Assembly (NCBI GenBank): GCA_949358305.1
Contig: OX442314.1
Coordinates: 22,625,060 to 22,689,059, forward strand
DNA length: 64,000 nucleotides
Direction of reading: 5' to 3'
DNA from: Strigamia acuminata
Lineage: Eukaryota; Arthropoda; Chilopoda; Geophilomorpha; Linotaeniidae
Shown one piece after another: positions 21,901-34,500 of the stretch. Position 1 is the stretch's first letter. Each line of letters starts with the position of its first letter. The position numbers and the translations under genes are program-made. The notes under the pieces are model-generated. The model was given only the letters and a program-made list of their open reading frames with translations, ran no database searches and was not told where the DNA came from.

Positions 21901-24900
21901 TTCGCTGGATACTAAGACCGTGGACATAATGTCTTTGCTGCAAAGTAGAAGCGCAAAGGCCATTATATATCAGATTGTCGATATCCGTCGTGCAGTTCTC
22001 CGAGAAGTCAAAGGCGAATTGTATATTAAAACAGATGGAGTTAACATTCCAGTAAAGAAAAAGCAATTCCCCGCGTAATTTCGCTTGAAATTTAAAATTT
22101 TTCTTTCTTGTTCCTAAAGCAAATGGTCCAGTTCAGTGAAATATTTGACCTCAACCGATTGTACTGCAACAACATTCAATTAGTCGCCAGATCATACGGT
22201 ATTGAAGCTGCCAGAAGAGTGATCGTCAAGGTTAGACAATTTTTTTTAAAAAAAAATCTTCTCTATATGGTATTTTTCAAATTGGAGCGGGCTTAAGCTG
22301 ATTGATTTCATTCCCCCTTTGCAAGTTGATCTTTAACCAATTTCCTCGCTGACGTGAGCTGCATCTTTCCAACTTCCTCCCTTCCACCCGTGTTCGTCGG
22401 TGCGTTGATTTATCGGCAGAGTTGACATTTTGATCACCTGATTTATGATCAGCCACTCAATCAATTATTCATTAGTCGTTTGAATTATCGCACCGGAGGG
22501 TGCTGGTTGGTATCGTAATCCACGGTTCGCAAGTGGTGACACGATTGCGCCCATTTCAAACTCGAGGTTGAAGCCGAGAGAAATGCGCAGAAAAATAATT
22601 TGTGGCATTTTATTTTCTTCCTTTCGGGCCATATTTCCCCCACCACCCCCTTCATCCGCCATCAACCACGCTTGCCATCATTCTTCGCTTAAAAAACATT
22701 CGCCCCAAATAAAATGGAAGGAAAAATAGAGCTATAAATTACAATGAGCCGAATGACGCATTAATACCGAGACCAATTGGTCACTCATTTCCCTCTCATT
22801 TTAGCATTTTTTTTCTTTTTAGAAACTTTATAGTTGTGTGATTAAGTGTTAAGGATTTGACAGTTCAAATTCTTGCGGATACAATACGAAAATCATGGGA
22901 AATTTTTCGAATTTTAAAAAAAGGTTGAATATATTCATGAGCTGTTTCGTAGATGAGTATTGCATTTTAATGTAAGGCTTCATCCTGCCATTTAGTCCAC
23001 TTAGAGGAATTGATTATTCAAAAGTATGCTTTTCTTACGAGTAACTGGCGATCGATTGATAAATCAAGGAGAATAGGACGGCCAGCTAAGTTATGCAGTG
23101 GAAAGATCAACCGCTTGTTATTATTCTTTAATGGAAACACGAGTATGCGTCGTTTGACTTCGATTTTCTACGTTTGTGCGAATGAATTGCAACGGAAAGT
23201 GCAATGGGAGAGGCACGAGCCAGCTCTGATAATTAATTTTTGCACAATAAGTGTATTCAAAGTTTGTGTTTGTGTGGTTTTTGGTGTTTCTATAAACAGA
23301 AAAAGCAGAGAACAAAAAAGGCTTATTATGAATATGTGTGATTACTTTTTGTTTATAATTTATTTTTGGGTTTTACAAGTAAATGGCAATTAAAATTCCT
23401 TCATTTTCGTCCAATGTGAACGAATTTCAACACATTTACGCTTTCACTCACGTTTTTTGGTGGTGGGTGTTTCTCCTGCCAGCATTAGAACAATTGGAAG
23501 TTCAACTCGGATCTAACTCCTGTGGCAGTCATTTGACTGTAAAATTTGGCTGTAAAACCCAAAAGCAGTCATAAACAACTTCGAAAACCACTCTAGTTGT
23601 GCTTTCTGTTCATGACCATTTTTGGTGTCCATCCTCTTTATAGAAACACTAAAAAAAAACGGCACAAACACAAACAGTAAACGCACGTCAACGGACGATG
23701 ATTGAAGTGACGGCAATTTGCATGTCGGTGGTTGATATTGAGCAAAACGCGTGTGAGAAAACGGGTTTTCGGTCGTATTTCCACAGCAGTGATTCCATCG
23801 GCGCCGTTATTAACCTCATGCATATACATATTTATGATATTTAAGAGAGTCAAAACAAATTAGTGAGAATTATGATAAATCGAACACGAGTCTGCGCGAC
23901 TGAAATCTGCAAGTCTGGTTGACCGCGAGCAAGTCGAGTGTATCTTTTATCCACATGTAAATTACGAGCGTGATAACCGGTCGAGCGGATCGAGGTGAAG
24001 GAAAGGGGGTTACGTCGGTGGAACGCCGCGTTCGATGCCTGCGTGTGCCAGCCGCAAGCTGTCAATTTATTGCAAGGTAAGCGCAGTCAGCACACGTTGA
24101 GTATAATTCAAGCGCTTTGCCAATCCTTTGCTTTTATTAATATCAGTTAACCCCATCCGCCCACGCCACTAAGTCACCAGATTTGCTGCAGCTGCGTCTC
24201 TCAAAGTGTTGATACATCGGGCCTCCGTTGCCTGGCAACCGTTCATCAAGTTAGAGAAATCGTACCCAATTTGTTGAATTTTTTCCCCTTCTTCTTTCCT
24301 TCGACTTCTCTCTCAGCATTCCATGATTTGTAGCTCCTCATTCCCATAACCAAGAAGAAAAAAATTCAAAATTTAAGCTCATGTTCGGATAGATAAGTCG
24401 ATCACGTGACTTGTATTTTCCAAATTTATACGATTTTTATTTATTTATTTATTTTTTATCTTTGAAATTCCCCTAGCCGTGGGTTTTATTTGCCCCTTTT
24501 CCCGTCCTCTTAAGTGGAATTAACTAATCCCTGGATCAAATGTTTCTCCGTCTGAATTGGCCACTCGATTGTGTTACCAAATCACGTGCCAGAAAATGGC
24601 TGCTGCATAATCGGGAGAGAATTGTTCGTTTTAGTGAAGCGCACCACAATTTAAGGCACATTGTGTTGCCTAGCAACACATTCGAAGGAATTTGTTTTCC
24701 TTTTTCTTCTCACTCGTCTCAAAATAAGTTGAATGTACTGAATAATGCAAAAGCCCTTTGTATTTGTCTGTCATTTTGAGCAATTCTCTTCAATATAATT
24801 GAGCCTCGAGAAGAGGTGACAACAATCTTTCATTAGTCTGTAAATTGACATTTTTGGGATTATCTTGATAGATGAAAAGAAACGATTTTTCTTTCTTTCC

Positions 24901-24909
24901 CCCTTTTCT

Positions 24910-24941
<32 letters not shown>

Positions 24942-27900
24942 TTTTAAAAAAAGAAAGAAAAAAAATCCATTTCGTAGGTTCTTAAGTTTCTTGGGACCAA
25001 CCGACCAAAATGAAAACTCGGTTTGAAAAAGAAGGGTCATTTATCATAAGGGAATGTTTAAGCAGAAGTCGATATTGTATATTTTTCTTTCTGCAAAAAA
25101 GAAAAAAATTAAGACCGATATTCGACTACGAATTCGTGCAAAAACATCACTGAAGGATTATTGGTGTTAATTTTTTTCTCTCTCTCAGCATTTCTGACCT
25201 CCAAAGCAAAAGTATGGATAGAAAAACACTTTTTTTCACTCGCATCTTGCACCAAATCGACTTCCATGTGTTCAAAGGTTGTTCACTTTTGCCTGACTCA
25301 GTTTTCTCCTCCCCAGGGTGGAGATGATTCACCTCACTCGAGGTGTAGGCACGGCTTAACACGTCTACTTGCAAGTTACAGAAAAAGTTAGCGCACCGCA
25401 AAAACTAGCCACAACAGCTTTAAACGAAGGCTGTACTTTCAGTTGGCTTTCAAGCTGAGCCAAAAAGAAAAGAAAGGCATAGGACAGGCGTATGCTAACT
25501 AACCCCTCGGTGGTTGCTGCTTAAAGTTGCTCTTTCCTGCACGGCAAAGTCGAAGAACAGTGGCAACGTAAATTTTTAGGTGGGCCCTTTCTGTGATTTG
25601 TAGTTGCGCAACCTACCATCTTGATTTCGTTGTAGAGAGAAGAAAAGTGCAATCTTAGGAGCGATTTTTTTTGGTGACATACTTATTGGCAAACTTTAAA
25701 GGTTAAATGGACCTGGTGCATCATTGAAGAGCCTTCGACCTCCCGCTTTGTGCCTTGATATTTTGCAGTGCTGTCTTTTTGCGACCTCTGCCGGCGAGGG
25801 GAGGGGAAAAAATTGGAAAAGATGTTGCGTTGCCTGGCAACGGCATTTCCTTGGCAAGCTCGGTTGTGCTTGGTTCGGTGCAAAAGCAGAGCAGATTCAG
25901 TTTATAGTTGGGTTGGCACATAAGTCTTAGGTTGGAATAAAAAAAATTCTTGCTCAATGCTGCTTGCTGCTCATTTCTCCTTCTCCTTCTCTCTCTCCCT
26001 CTCTCTCCCCTTGCCAACACAAGCGCTTTGGAATTTGGATCATTTTCGCGGGTCGATATTTGAAGCGGGGGCGTCAACGGTGATTATCCGAGCCCCGTTT
26101 CCAGCTTTGCATTACCGAGTCGTTGTATAAAGGGTGTCGATTTCTTCTCCAATTACCCGCAGGGAGCCATTTTACCTTTAAAAAGGCGTCGAATCCGACG
26201 TTACTCGAAAAGTTTGGGTAATTTTTTCGCATTTAGAGCGGCCGCGTGGCGTTGCTTATGATTTTTATTGCGATATTTTTTTTTTCTGTTGTTGCTGCTT
26301 TTTTGCTCGGATGGGCAACACCGCTTTAAAGTTGGCGTCAACTTTGACCTTTGCACTCGAACAGTTACATTTGAAGCGAAACGCTCTCGGGGGCTGAAGT
26401 GAAATCTGTACTTGGCGACCATTTCCATGGTAACTGGCAAAAAGAAGGCATTCGTCGCCGGCTGGCTCTGACTCGTGGCCCCGTTTTTAATATTGCGCAG
26501 ACGCAGATGGGAAGACGCTGGCCTTGACTAAGAAAGCCCGAATGTACGAGAATTTTATTTGTCACTCTGGGATTAGTTTATTGCGTTCCTCTTGCCGATG
26601 TTGCCACTTCTGTTTCTTGTCACGAAAAGACGATAAATCAAACATGGATCAAGCGTTTTGAACGATTTACAAGCGCATTACGTTATGCCGAGGTTTTTTT
26701 TTTTCTTCTTTCTCCCTCTTTGGTTTCGTTCTCGAGTCTCGAGTCTCGAGTCTCGAGTCTCGACCCCCACTGGCTGGAAAAGCACCGCCTGGGAGCTCTG
26801 GCCGAACTCGACTGCAGCACATGTACATTTTTTCTGATTTCTGATTTCCACACTTCTCCGGTATAATTTGTCCGGACATTGCGGTCGTGTAGGAAGTCGT
26901 CATGCCGAATTAATTTCGACTTTTCCTTCATCAATAAACATGGAAGGAATGGGTTTGCACACGCACCACTGCTTAAGGCACAGCGCATACTAATACGAAC
27001 GCCCACATTGATCTGGGTCTTGGGTAATTGAAGTCTGCCATTTGCCACCAATTCAAGTGGGCAATTTGAACTTGACTTTAAGCACGTTGTAAGTGTTGCA
27101 AAAATGAAGGGTGAAAGGAAGGAAGGAGGGGTTGCTAGTGTAAATGGATAAAAAGAAAAAAAAGAAAAAAGAAAAAAGAAAAAAAAATCCATAGCGTGTT
27201 AAATTCGAAGGTCGCGTGACAGCTCCCAATGGACCCATCACACGAATTTCTTTAGCTATCGGCACATGTTGGCGATTGTCATTCGCTACATTTTGTGATG
27301 TCGTTATTTTTTCTCTCTTCTCCTGCAGGAAATCCAAGACGTGTTTAGTGTGTATGGAATTCAAGTCGATCCACGCCATCTATTGCTCATTGCCGATTAC
27401 ATGACCTTTGATGGCACCTATGCAGGTTTGAATCGTTTTGCGATGCAAACTAACACATCTCCTTTGCAACAGATGAGTTTCGAGACGACCATGCAGTTTC
27501 TTCTAACAGCTACGCTTCAAGGTAACGACAAAATGCTCCTTTTTTTTCCCACTTTTGCATATTGACTACCGTAAATGCTCCGATAGAACACCCGTGCTCT
27601 ATTGAGATTTCTCGCCTCAATTTACATGTTGTGTTCAATCAGTTTGGTCAATTTAAACATTTAGTTTTAGTTGTTTTGTTCAATTTAGACATTGAATTCA
27701 GTCGTTTTGGTCAATTTAGACATTGAATTCAGTCGTTTTGGTCAATTTAGACATTGAATTCAGTCGGTTTGGTCAATTTAGACATTGAATTCAGTCGTTT
27801 TGGTCAATTTAGACATTGAATTCAGTCTTTTTTGTCAATTTAGACATTGAATTCAGTCTTTTTGGTCAATTTAGACATTGAATTCAGTCGTTTTGGTCAA

Positions 27901-28266
27901 TTTAGACATTGAATTCAGTCGTTTTGGTCAATTTAGACATTGAATTCAGTCGTTTTGGTCAATTTAGACATTGAATTCAGTCGTTTTGGTCAATTTAGAC
28001 ATTGAATTCAGTCGTTTTGGTCAATTTAGACATTGAATTCAGTCTTTTTGGTCAATTTAGACCTGCATTGCAAAACATACTGCATTTAATTAACATTGAG
28101 CATTTACGGTATATTTAGTAACGGTCTACCAATTTCTAATGTGCCATTACTTTTAATATTTTCAGATTCAAAGGATACGTTGAAGTCTCCTTCCGCACAG
28201 CTGGTTGTCGGAAACGTCGTGGGGATGGGAACCGGAAGTTTTGATTTAATTCAGAAGTTGTGTTAA
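15937..28266 (+). CDS. POLR1A: RNA polymerase I largest subunit (RPA1), complete, 27 exons
   Basis: This is the catalytic subunit of RNA polymerase I, which transcribes rRNA in the nucleolus. Exons: 15937-16093, 16150-16277, 16348-16567, 16635-16866, 16925-17189, 17264-17404, 17471-17614, 17678-17898, 17963-18089, 18156-18378, 18435-18549, 18607-18799, 18860-19027, 19088-19204, 19267-19478, 19545-19830, 19900-20028, 20093-20257, 20320-20462, 20531-20774, 20840-21108, 21174-21681, 21750-21830, 21899-22051, 22120-22230, 27329-27521, 28166-28266. All have GT-AG borders and matching phases, giving 1681 residues (human about 1720). Clamp zinc ligands are C61, C64, C71 and H74; a second zinc site includes C206 and C209. 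The metal-binding active site NADFDGDEM is at 594-602. The bridge-helix region with [14 protein letters not shown] is near 955-985, and [12 protein letters not shown] ends at 1210. Exon 22 carries a long Asp/Glu-rich insertion (about 1340-1468). The C-terminus is conserved. Confidence 0.97.
24227..24239. promoter_or_regulatory. RFX-type X-box
   Basis: GTTGCCTGGCAAC has perfect X-box half-sites around a 1-bp centre. It lies in POLR1A intron 26. Confidence 0.55.
24665..24677. promoter_or_regulatory. RFX-type X-box
   Basis: GTTGCCTAGCAAC, nearly identical to the site 438 bp upstream, in POLR1A intron 26. Confidence 0.55.
25829..25841. promoter_or_regulatory. RFX-type X-box
   Basis: GTTGCCTGGCAAC, identical to the site at 24227, in POLR1A intron 26. 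Confidence 0.55.
26421..26434. promoter_or_regulatory. Degenerate X-box
   Basis: ATTTCCATGGTAAC differs from a good 14-bp X-box at its first base only. Confidence 0.35.
27630..28066. repeat. 31-bp minisatellite in the last POLR1A intron
   Basis: About 13 copies of a 31-bp unit (GAATTCAGTCGTTTTGGTCA plus ATTTAGACATT) fill most of the 644-bp intron 27522-28165. The central copies are almost identical; the first two are degenerate. The array stops about 100 bp before the final exon. Confidence 0.93.
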
Positions 28267-28275
28267 AACTTTTCA

Positions 28276-28281
28276 TTTATT
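28276..28281 (-). terminator. Poly(A) signal of the AGBL4-like gene
   Basis: AATAAA on the minus strand, about 67 bp past the AGBL4-like stop codon. It lies only 10 bp beyond the POLR1A stop, so cleavage would fall in the last POLR1A exon. Confidence 0.5.
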
Positions 28282-28308
28282 AGTAATTATATCTCATATT
28301 TTGTGATT

Positions 28309-28314
28309 AATAAA
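28309..28314 (+). terminator. Poly(A) signal of POLR1A
   Basis: AATAAA 43 bp after the TAA stop codon, followed by a genomic A-run from 28320. Cleavage just downstream would place the end close to or inside the convergent gene. Confidence 0.6.
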
Positions 28315-28347
28315 GTTTGAAAAAAAAAAAAAGAAGCAGAAACTACA

Positions 28348-28547
28348 TTAAATTGTCAACTTGCCACTGACACCAGCGGAAATAGTTTTCCCGCCTTTTC
28401 CTCTCCTCGACGCATTTACTCGGCTTCTGTCACGTGATCTTCCACGACTCACTGACGTCAGCGTTGAAGTATCAGCCGAGGGGATATGATTGGTTACCGT
28501 GTAATACTCGAAAAAGGCACGCGCCAAATTTCGACCCAATCTCTTGT
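28348..28547 (-). CDS. AGBL4: AGBL4-like exon: conserved C-terminal helix and basic tail
   Basis: It encodes YKRLGRNLARAFFEYY (the Y codon is split across the junction), then an unconserved tail with SRGRSRDRSR and RRGKGGK, and ends at TAA. The 68-bp upstream intron (28548-28615) contains no stop in the frame of the previous exon. Reading through it shifts frame and runs into the end of a false 110-codon open frame. Confidence 0.9.
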
Positions 28548-31500
28548 CTGCTCTCTATTGAGGAACTCTTGGCAACCATTTTTGTTAAGCTGTCTCGCAA
28601 CCTCGAAAAGGATACATCCTTCTTCCGTGTAAGGCACTAAGCAACTTAGTTCGCTTCCGTTTTTAGGATGATAACCGAAGAAGGAAACTTCCAGAGTATA
28701 ACAGTTGGCTTTATCTTTCAAAATACTCGCGAAGTATCTGCAAAAAAAAAAATGTACACATTTATTTTTATTTACCTGAAAAACACCGGGCGCATCGGAG
28801 GAAGCGAGATCTAACAAAAGAATCAATCTCGTGTTTACGAATCTCGTGGCACGATAAAAATAGCAACAAGTTTGTCCGATCGTCTCGTTTGTGTTAATTC
28901 TTTATTGAATGCGCCTAGTGAGAATCTGTCTGTCATGCGACTGTTTAAAGCAATTTCGTTATGGAGAATCAGACGTCAACACTCATTTCCACACTGACGC
29001 ATGCCCACGCCTTTCCGCATAACGCATGGCTACGAACGTGATGTGAGCATCGTGACAAGCCACTACACCCGACTCATGAAAAGCAGGCATTATGCATGCC
29101 ACTGCGCACGCGCACCATCCATTTCCGGTGTGCTAGAGTAGACATCCCATCACATATCCCTGGTCAGAGATCCTTTTAGGAATTAGAGAGACGCAACGTG
29201 TCCACGCCAGTTTCCCCCTATGGGCCATTGATAAGAAGCGTTTCTATGGTAACCGCAGTTTCCGCGATGAAGTCACGCGCGCAATGGGTCCTGGTGGAGC
29301 TCCACATTCATCCGCGGTTCACTCGATTCGACTGACCTAAATGGCGATGTTTGACTTTTGTTTTCCTCTCGCCCGCTCGCTCGCTCGCTCTCTCTCTCTT
29401 TTCTCCGCCTCGGTTTCCATGGCAACTGTTGCTAACACTTGGCCAAATGAAATGGAAAATGAGCAAGGGCAGGCATTAACTTGTTTGAATTGCATGAATG
29501 AATTATTGAGACATCGTTCTCTCCATAGGAAACTAGTCGATTAGAAATTTCAAAACATTGGCACCACTTTTCTTTCCCCTACTCTTTTCCATTTCCACAG
29601 CCACGCATTGTCTCACGCATTGTCAGCCGAGGCTTTAGTCATAACAAAGAAATATCGGAATCGATATATGGCGGCGCTCAATCGTAATTTAAAGACGGTA
29701 TTAACTCGCGTTATTTGCCTTTTCATCATTCCTAGCGCCTACACTTTTCTCGCACACTCAAACTCAAACCGGTCGTCTCTTCTCTTCTCCCAACCAAATG
29801 ACGTCAATGCACAACTGCGTGCTAGCGAGAGAGCAATGAGCGGCACACACCAAACCAGACAAATTGTATATTCAATTCAGTTACACGTAACTTGGTTTAG
29901 CAACCAAATATTCCTTCTTTTCTTATTTCTTATTTCGATTTCCAATGCGCATACAAAATTAGATAAGTTGTTGCTACTATTTAAAATTTGCAATTGCATC
30001 TCTCTCGTCTCGTTCTACCTACGAATAGATCTCGTTCTAATTATACAAAAACGAAGAAACTACGATGCGAACAGCTCGCCTGGCCACAACTTTATTTTAG
30101 TCACGTTTGCCGAATTGTTTTTCATTCCCAAAAGAGACAGCATTTTGCATTTCCAATAAAAATTCTTATTTCAAAAGAAAATAGGACTTGCATCGTAAAT
30201 AAATTCAATTCACTAACAAAAGTAGATTAAGTAAAACTCCAGTATTGACTGGAAATCGATAAAGCAGACGAAATCGTTCGTTCCTATCCACTATCCACCC
30301 TTCGATTTTAAACCAATAATATCGACCGCTCAACCGCTCAACCGCTCACTCACATATTTTTTTCCAAACAACATTTTCTCGCAAACGTTACAAGACTTTA
30401 AAATCAACCTTTTTGAAAAACACGATTTTTCAATTGCGCTTCACGTTTCCCGAGTAAATATGACTAAGGAGTTAGCATACTTTTATCCAAATAAGATAAA
30501 TAATATCAAAGAAAACCGTAAACTTATTTAAACTTGTACCGGCATCAAAAACGCCTGGCTTTTCAAAGATGCCAGTCCCTTAACACATCTGCGCATGTGC
30601 ATTTTTTCCTCTCCCTGACCCACGAGCTGGAAATTACTCAGCGCTTTTTTTCCCTCCCGTCCAATGGAACAATCAAACTGCACAGGCACGCCACTGGAAT
30701 ACGCAACAATACCCTAGGGTGGTTGCTATGGAAACTGCATTGCCATTTCCCATCCCACCCTTCTCCGTTGCCATTCCTTCCGTTCACCTCGTTATAACCA
30801 ACTCCACAGAGACTGCAGCTTTAAATGAATATCAAATTCGTACCATTTGCTGCCTCATCATTTTACACCGCGCTTTTTCTAATCGACCATTTTTTTTCCT
30901 TCTCTCTCTCTCTTTCTCTCCTGTCTCCTTCGTATTTTCCTCTCTTGAATTTTCACCTTCGTGCTGTTCCGTTTTTGTTCGGATCCCGGTTGTAAACCGA
31001 CGCTGCTGGATTGAAATCTTCGGCAACTTGACCCAGCAGTTTAGGAAAGAGCGAATGTCTCTCTGCCCTGTATACATCATCGTACTGATTACCATAAACG
31101 AAGCTCCCCTTCAGGCTCGAATGTGCGTGGATGTCGATGAAGAAATCCAAATCAACAGTCTAGAAAATTAATAAATAAATAAAAATTAAAAAAAAACTAA
31201 ATTAAAAATAAATTCCACAAATATAATGTTTACAAACATACGCCCACAACTGGCGACCTACGTCACTACTTACGCTATCGCCATTCAGCTGACGTAAGAG
31301 GTTTTTAGTGGCGTACAGCGTCGGATGAGCCCATGGATTTGCATCCGCCCAACTGCGATTCAGATCAAACCCCATCATAGAAGTCCTGCAATAAAACGCA
31401 CTTTAACATTATTTTTATTCCTTCAGAAGAAGAAGAAGAAAAAGAAGGAAAGCAAGAAAAAAAGAGTAAAATAGGTTAAGTAATGATTGCACTTCTTATT

Positions 31501-34500
31501 TGTGCATTCAAGAACGAATACATTGGGTCAACACATTGGTCACGTTTGCAGCAATTCAATGTTGGTAACGAACCACTGCTACATCGACTGAAAATTAAGC
31601 CTACTTCAATTCGTTATAACAAGGTTTTAAGTCGCATAAAGGGGAGGGAAAGGGAAAAAGGAAAGAAAAACTAAGGGGCAGTAAAGGACCCCCTCCCTTC
31701 TTCTCTTTTCCATCCATTTTCTTATCTTCAACTACCAGAAGTGGCCGAACTCATTTGCATTGGATAGCCCTGGTGGTAAAATTGAGTATTAAACGTCGTT
31801 CAAAACACCTCCGTCATGCGCCGTTTTCGCTCCCGTGGCACGATAAGGAAACACGATTCCTTTTGATGCTTTTGTTTTGCACTAACTTTCCCACAGGAGC
31901 TCGACTTGGCAGGCAGCCAGCAAAAGCAAAGGCAAACGTAAAAGAGCGCTCTTATTAAAAGCCAGCAGCTAAAGGAAATGACAGCGCACGAATTACATAC
32001 TCATACTCTCACAATGGCTACATCAACGTTTCTAATTAGCAGCGCTCCTAAAAGACACGAGAAACTCAACAAAAAAATCACTTTAAGAAATTAAATTAAA
32101 TTAAATAATATTTCCCCAAAAATATTTCCAAAAAATATTTCTGCTTTTTTCATATTGTCCGAGCTTTATACACATCTTTTGACATCAAATCCATAACCGA
32201 GATCAAGTAATATTGCTTGCCTTCAAAATAGAGACTCGAAGCTTACTCTGTCTATACATCAAAGACATATCGATGAGATCACTTCATTTTTCCATCAGCC
32301 TCGTCTGAAATATTTTTTTTTACTATTGTATATATTGAATTTGTTAGAATTTTGTATTCGACCAGCTAATGTCCGAGGCTGTAGCATCACAACTACAAAA
32401 TAATCTACATACATAGATATGTTTTGATTTTACTGAACCAACGTCTGAGGCTTCCCTCGCGAACATGAGAAGGATTCAAACTCGGTCGGGAGGAATAGAA
32501 TTTCTTTTCAGGGTAGGAAAAAAGATAAAAAATAAAAAAAAAAAAAAAAACCAAAAATATAGGCCTTTATATATATTTTGCAAGAAAAAGAGACACTCTT
32601 GATAAAAGTTAAAAACAACGTTCATCCGACTTCTCCATGTCGGCATTGCAGCATGTTGTGAAGCGTAAAGTAAAGCAGACCTTAAAACTACTCGTAAAAT
32701 GCGCTGAAATTTGCCTCAAGATCATAATAATCTTCCTTCATGCTGGCTACCAAAGTTGTAAATCTCGTATTTTATATTACTTTGATATTAAAATTACCTA
32801 ACCCAAAAACCAAACCACATTTATTCAAAAAACTAACGTGTTTATGAATTTTTTGTTGCTCAACTTGTCAAAATCTACAAGATAAACTCTTAAATTACAA
32901 ACAAACGAAACGTATGATCCACGAACATGTTTTTCTCAAAGATTCTCTCACTCCACTAGTGAATTGCAATCTAAAAATACCTACGAGGTATATTTTCCTT
33001 AGAAACCAAACAAAACATTTGCTCTAGATAAATACTCAGTTATTTTCTAAATGGCAAACGTACCTATAATTTCCAAGAAAGACTCCATCAGGATTAAGCA
33101 TGGGAATGACCTTAAAAGTCACATTATCACGCAATACTTGAACCATGGCATCATCACTCACCAAAAAATCAACAAGTCCTTAAAAAAAAGACAAAAAAAA
33201 GACAAATCACATATATTTTCTCAAACAATCCAATTAACTGCATAAAAGATTTCGCTTTAATTTATTTCCAAAATGAGATTTTTTCGAAAATGCGAGTCAC
33301 TTTGGTGCAATAAATCACAAAAACACGCGAGAAAAAAAGAGCAAGCAATCTTTGATGCACCTCCAAAATGGCATATTCAAAGTCGATCATCACCTTGCAC
33401 TATATACGACGCTGGCGTCTCACCAGGATGAACGCGAGACGTGATGACCACCGTTTTCCGCTGTTTTGCTCCACTTTCCCCTTTGCCGATGGTCACAACG
33501 GACAATGGACGATGTTGCTATGGAAACGGAGCGGATTAAGTGATCGTGGTGAAAATAAAGCACTCAACAAACGTCAAAACAAAAGCGCAATCGTCAAAAG
33601 ACGAAGAAAAAAAAATATATATATATGAATTGCGTTACCAAGGCGATGACAGCATCCCATAGGCGCTGTTTGCATTCGCAACCCCCTTAGAACGAATTCT
33701 AGATTTAAGCTGGGATTTAGAAATAAGAAGAGAAAAATCTTCAAAGTAATTGGCATCGCCATGGAAACCGCGTTATAAAAACAAACCAAAGGGCAAACCA
33801 CTTGTTTTTATTGAATCAAATAGACCTAGCAACTCATTAATGGGGGTAGAGGAAGGAAGGCGGACCAAGAGGAAAGGGGTAATTTAATTGTGCCTACACC
33901 TGACTCAAGAAGGACGTTGATAACTCAATTATACACCTTTCCTTGCCTGCCACCCTCCACTACACTTTTAACAAGGTGTTCTTTGATTGACCTTACCTTA
34001 AGTGGAGAGAAGAGAAGAAAAGAGAAGGGAGTCGCCGACTTGCCTCTCATCTCTCATTTCTCTGCTTATTGATAAATTACACTATTAATTTCATTCACTC
34101 GCGTTTGATTTCGATCGTTACGTCAGTTTTAACCGAGCAGTGCCACTGAAACACTTTTAATCCTATTATTTACAAAGTCAGAAACCTTAATGTTGCTTCA
34201 GTTTTCAACCACTGGGACCCTGAAGGGATGAAACGACCAAACGAGTCACTCTTGAAATTACAGTTTAGGGAGCAGTGCGTGCAATCAAAACTGAAAACAC
34301 CTCACGTTTCAACACGTTTATCAAAAACACACTACAAAACAGATATAAACATTTCTCAGTAAAGCTCATGTTTTTTAATTTGTTTTTTTCGTTTCAGCAC
34401 AATAATTTTCTTGTTTTTAAGTGTGTCGTTTCTTCACGACCGCTTATTTCATATTTCGTGCGTGTTCTTGTAACTTATCTGGTAAATTTACTATATAATA

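Larger units (their letters stand above)
22231..27328 (+). other. POLR1A intron 26 (5.1 kb)
   Basis: Nearly all other introns of this gene are 50-120 bp. This one contains three X-box palindromes (24227, 24665, 25829) and a degenerate fourth (26421). It also has a CGAGTCT tandem run (about 26732-26763), a TA dinucleotide run near 24912 and purine-rich tracts near 27150. No nested exon was recognised. Confidence 0.7.

Noticed and set aside
27630-28066. CRISPR-like array
   Set aside because: The units are contiguous 31-bp tandem copies with no unique spacers, inside an intron of an animal gene.
28494-28826. A single 110-codon exon in the AGBL4-like gene
   Set aside because: It runs through a 68-bp intron. 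Splicing GTATCC to GAGCAG restores the conserved TEEGYKRLGRN sequence.
29608-30159. 183-codon plus-strand frame
   Set aside because: It lies antisense in an AGBL4-like intron, has low complexity and matches no known domain.
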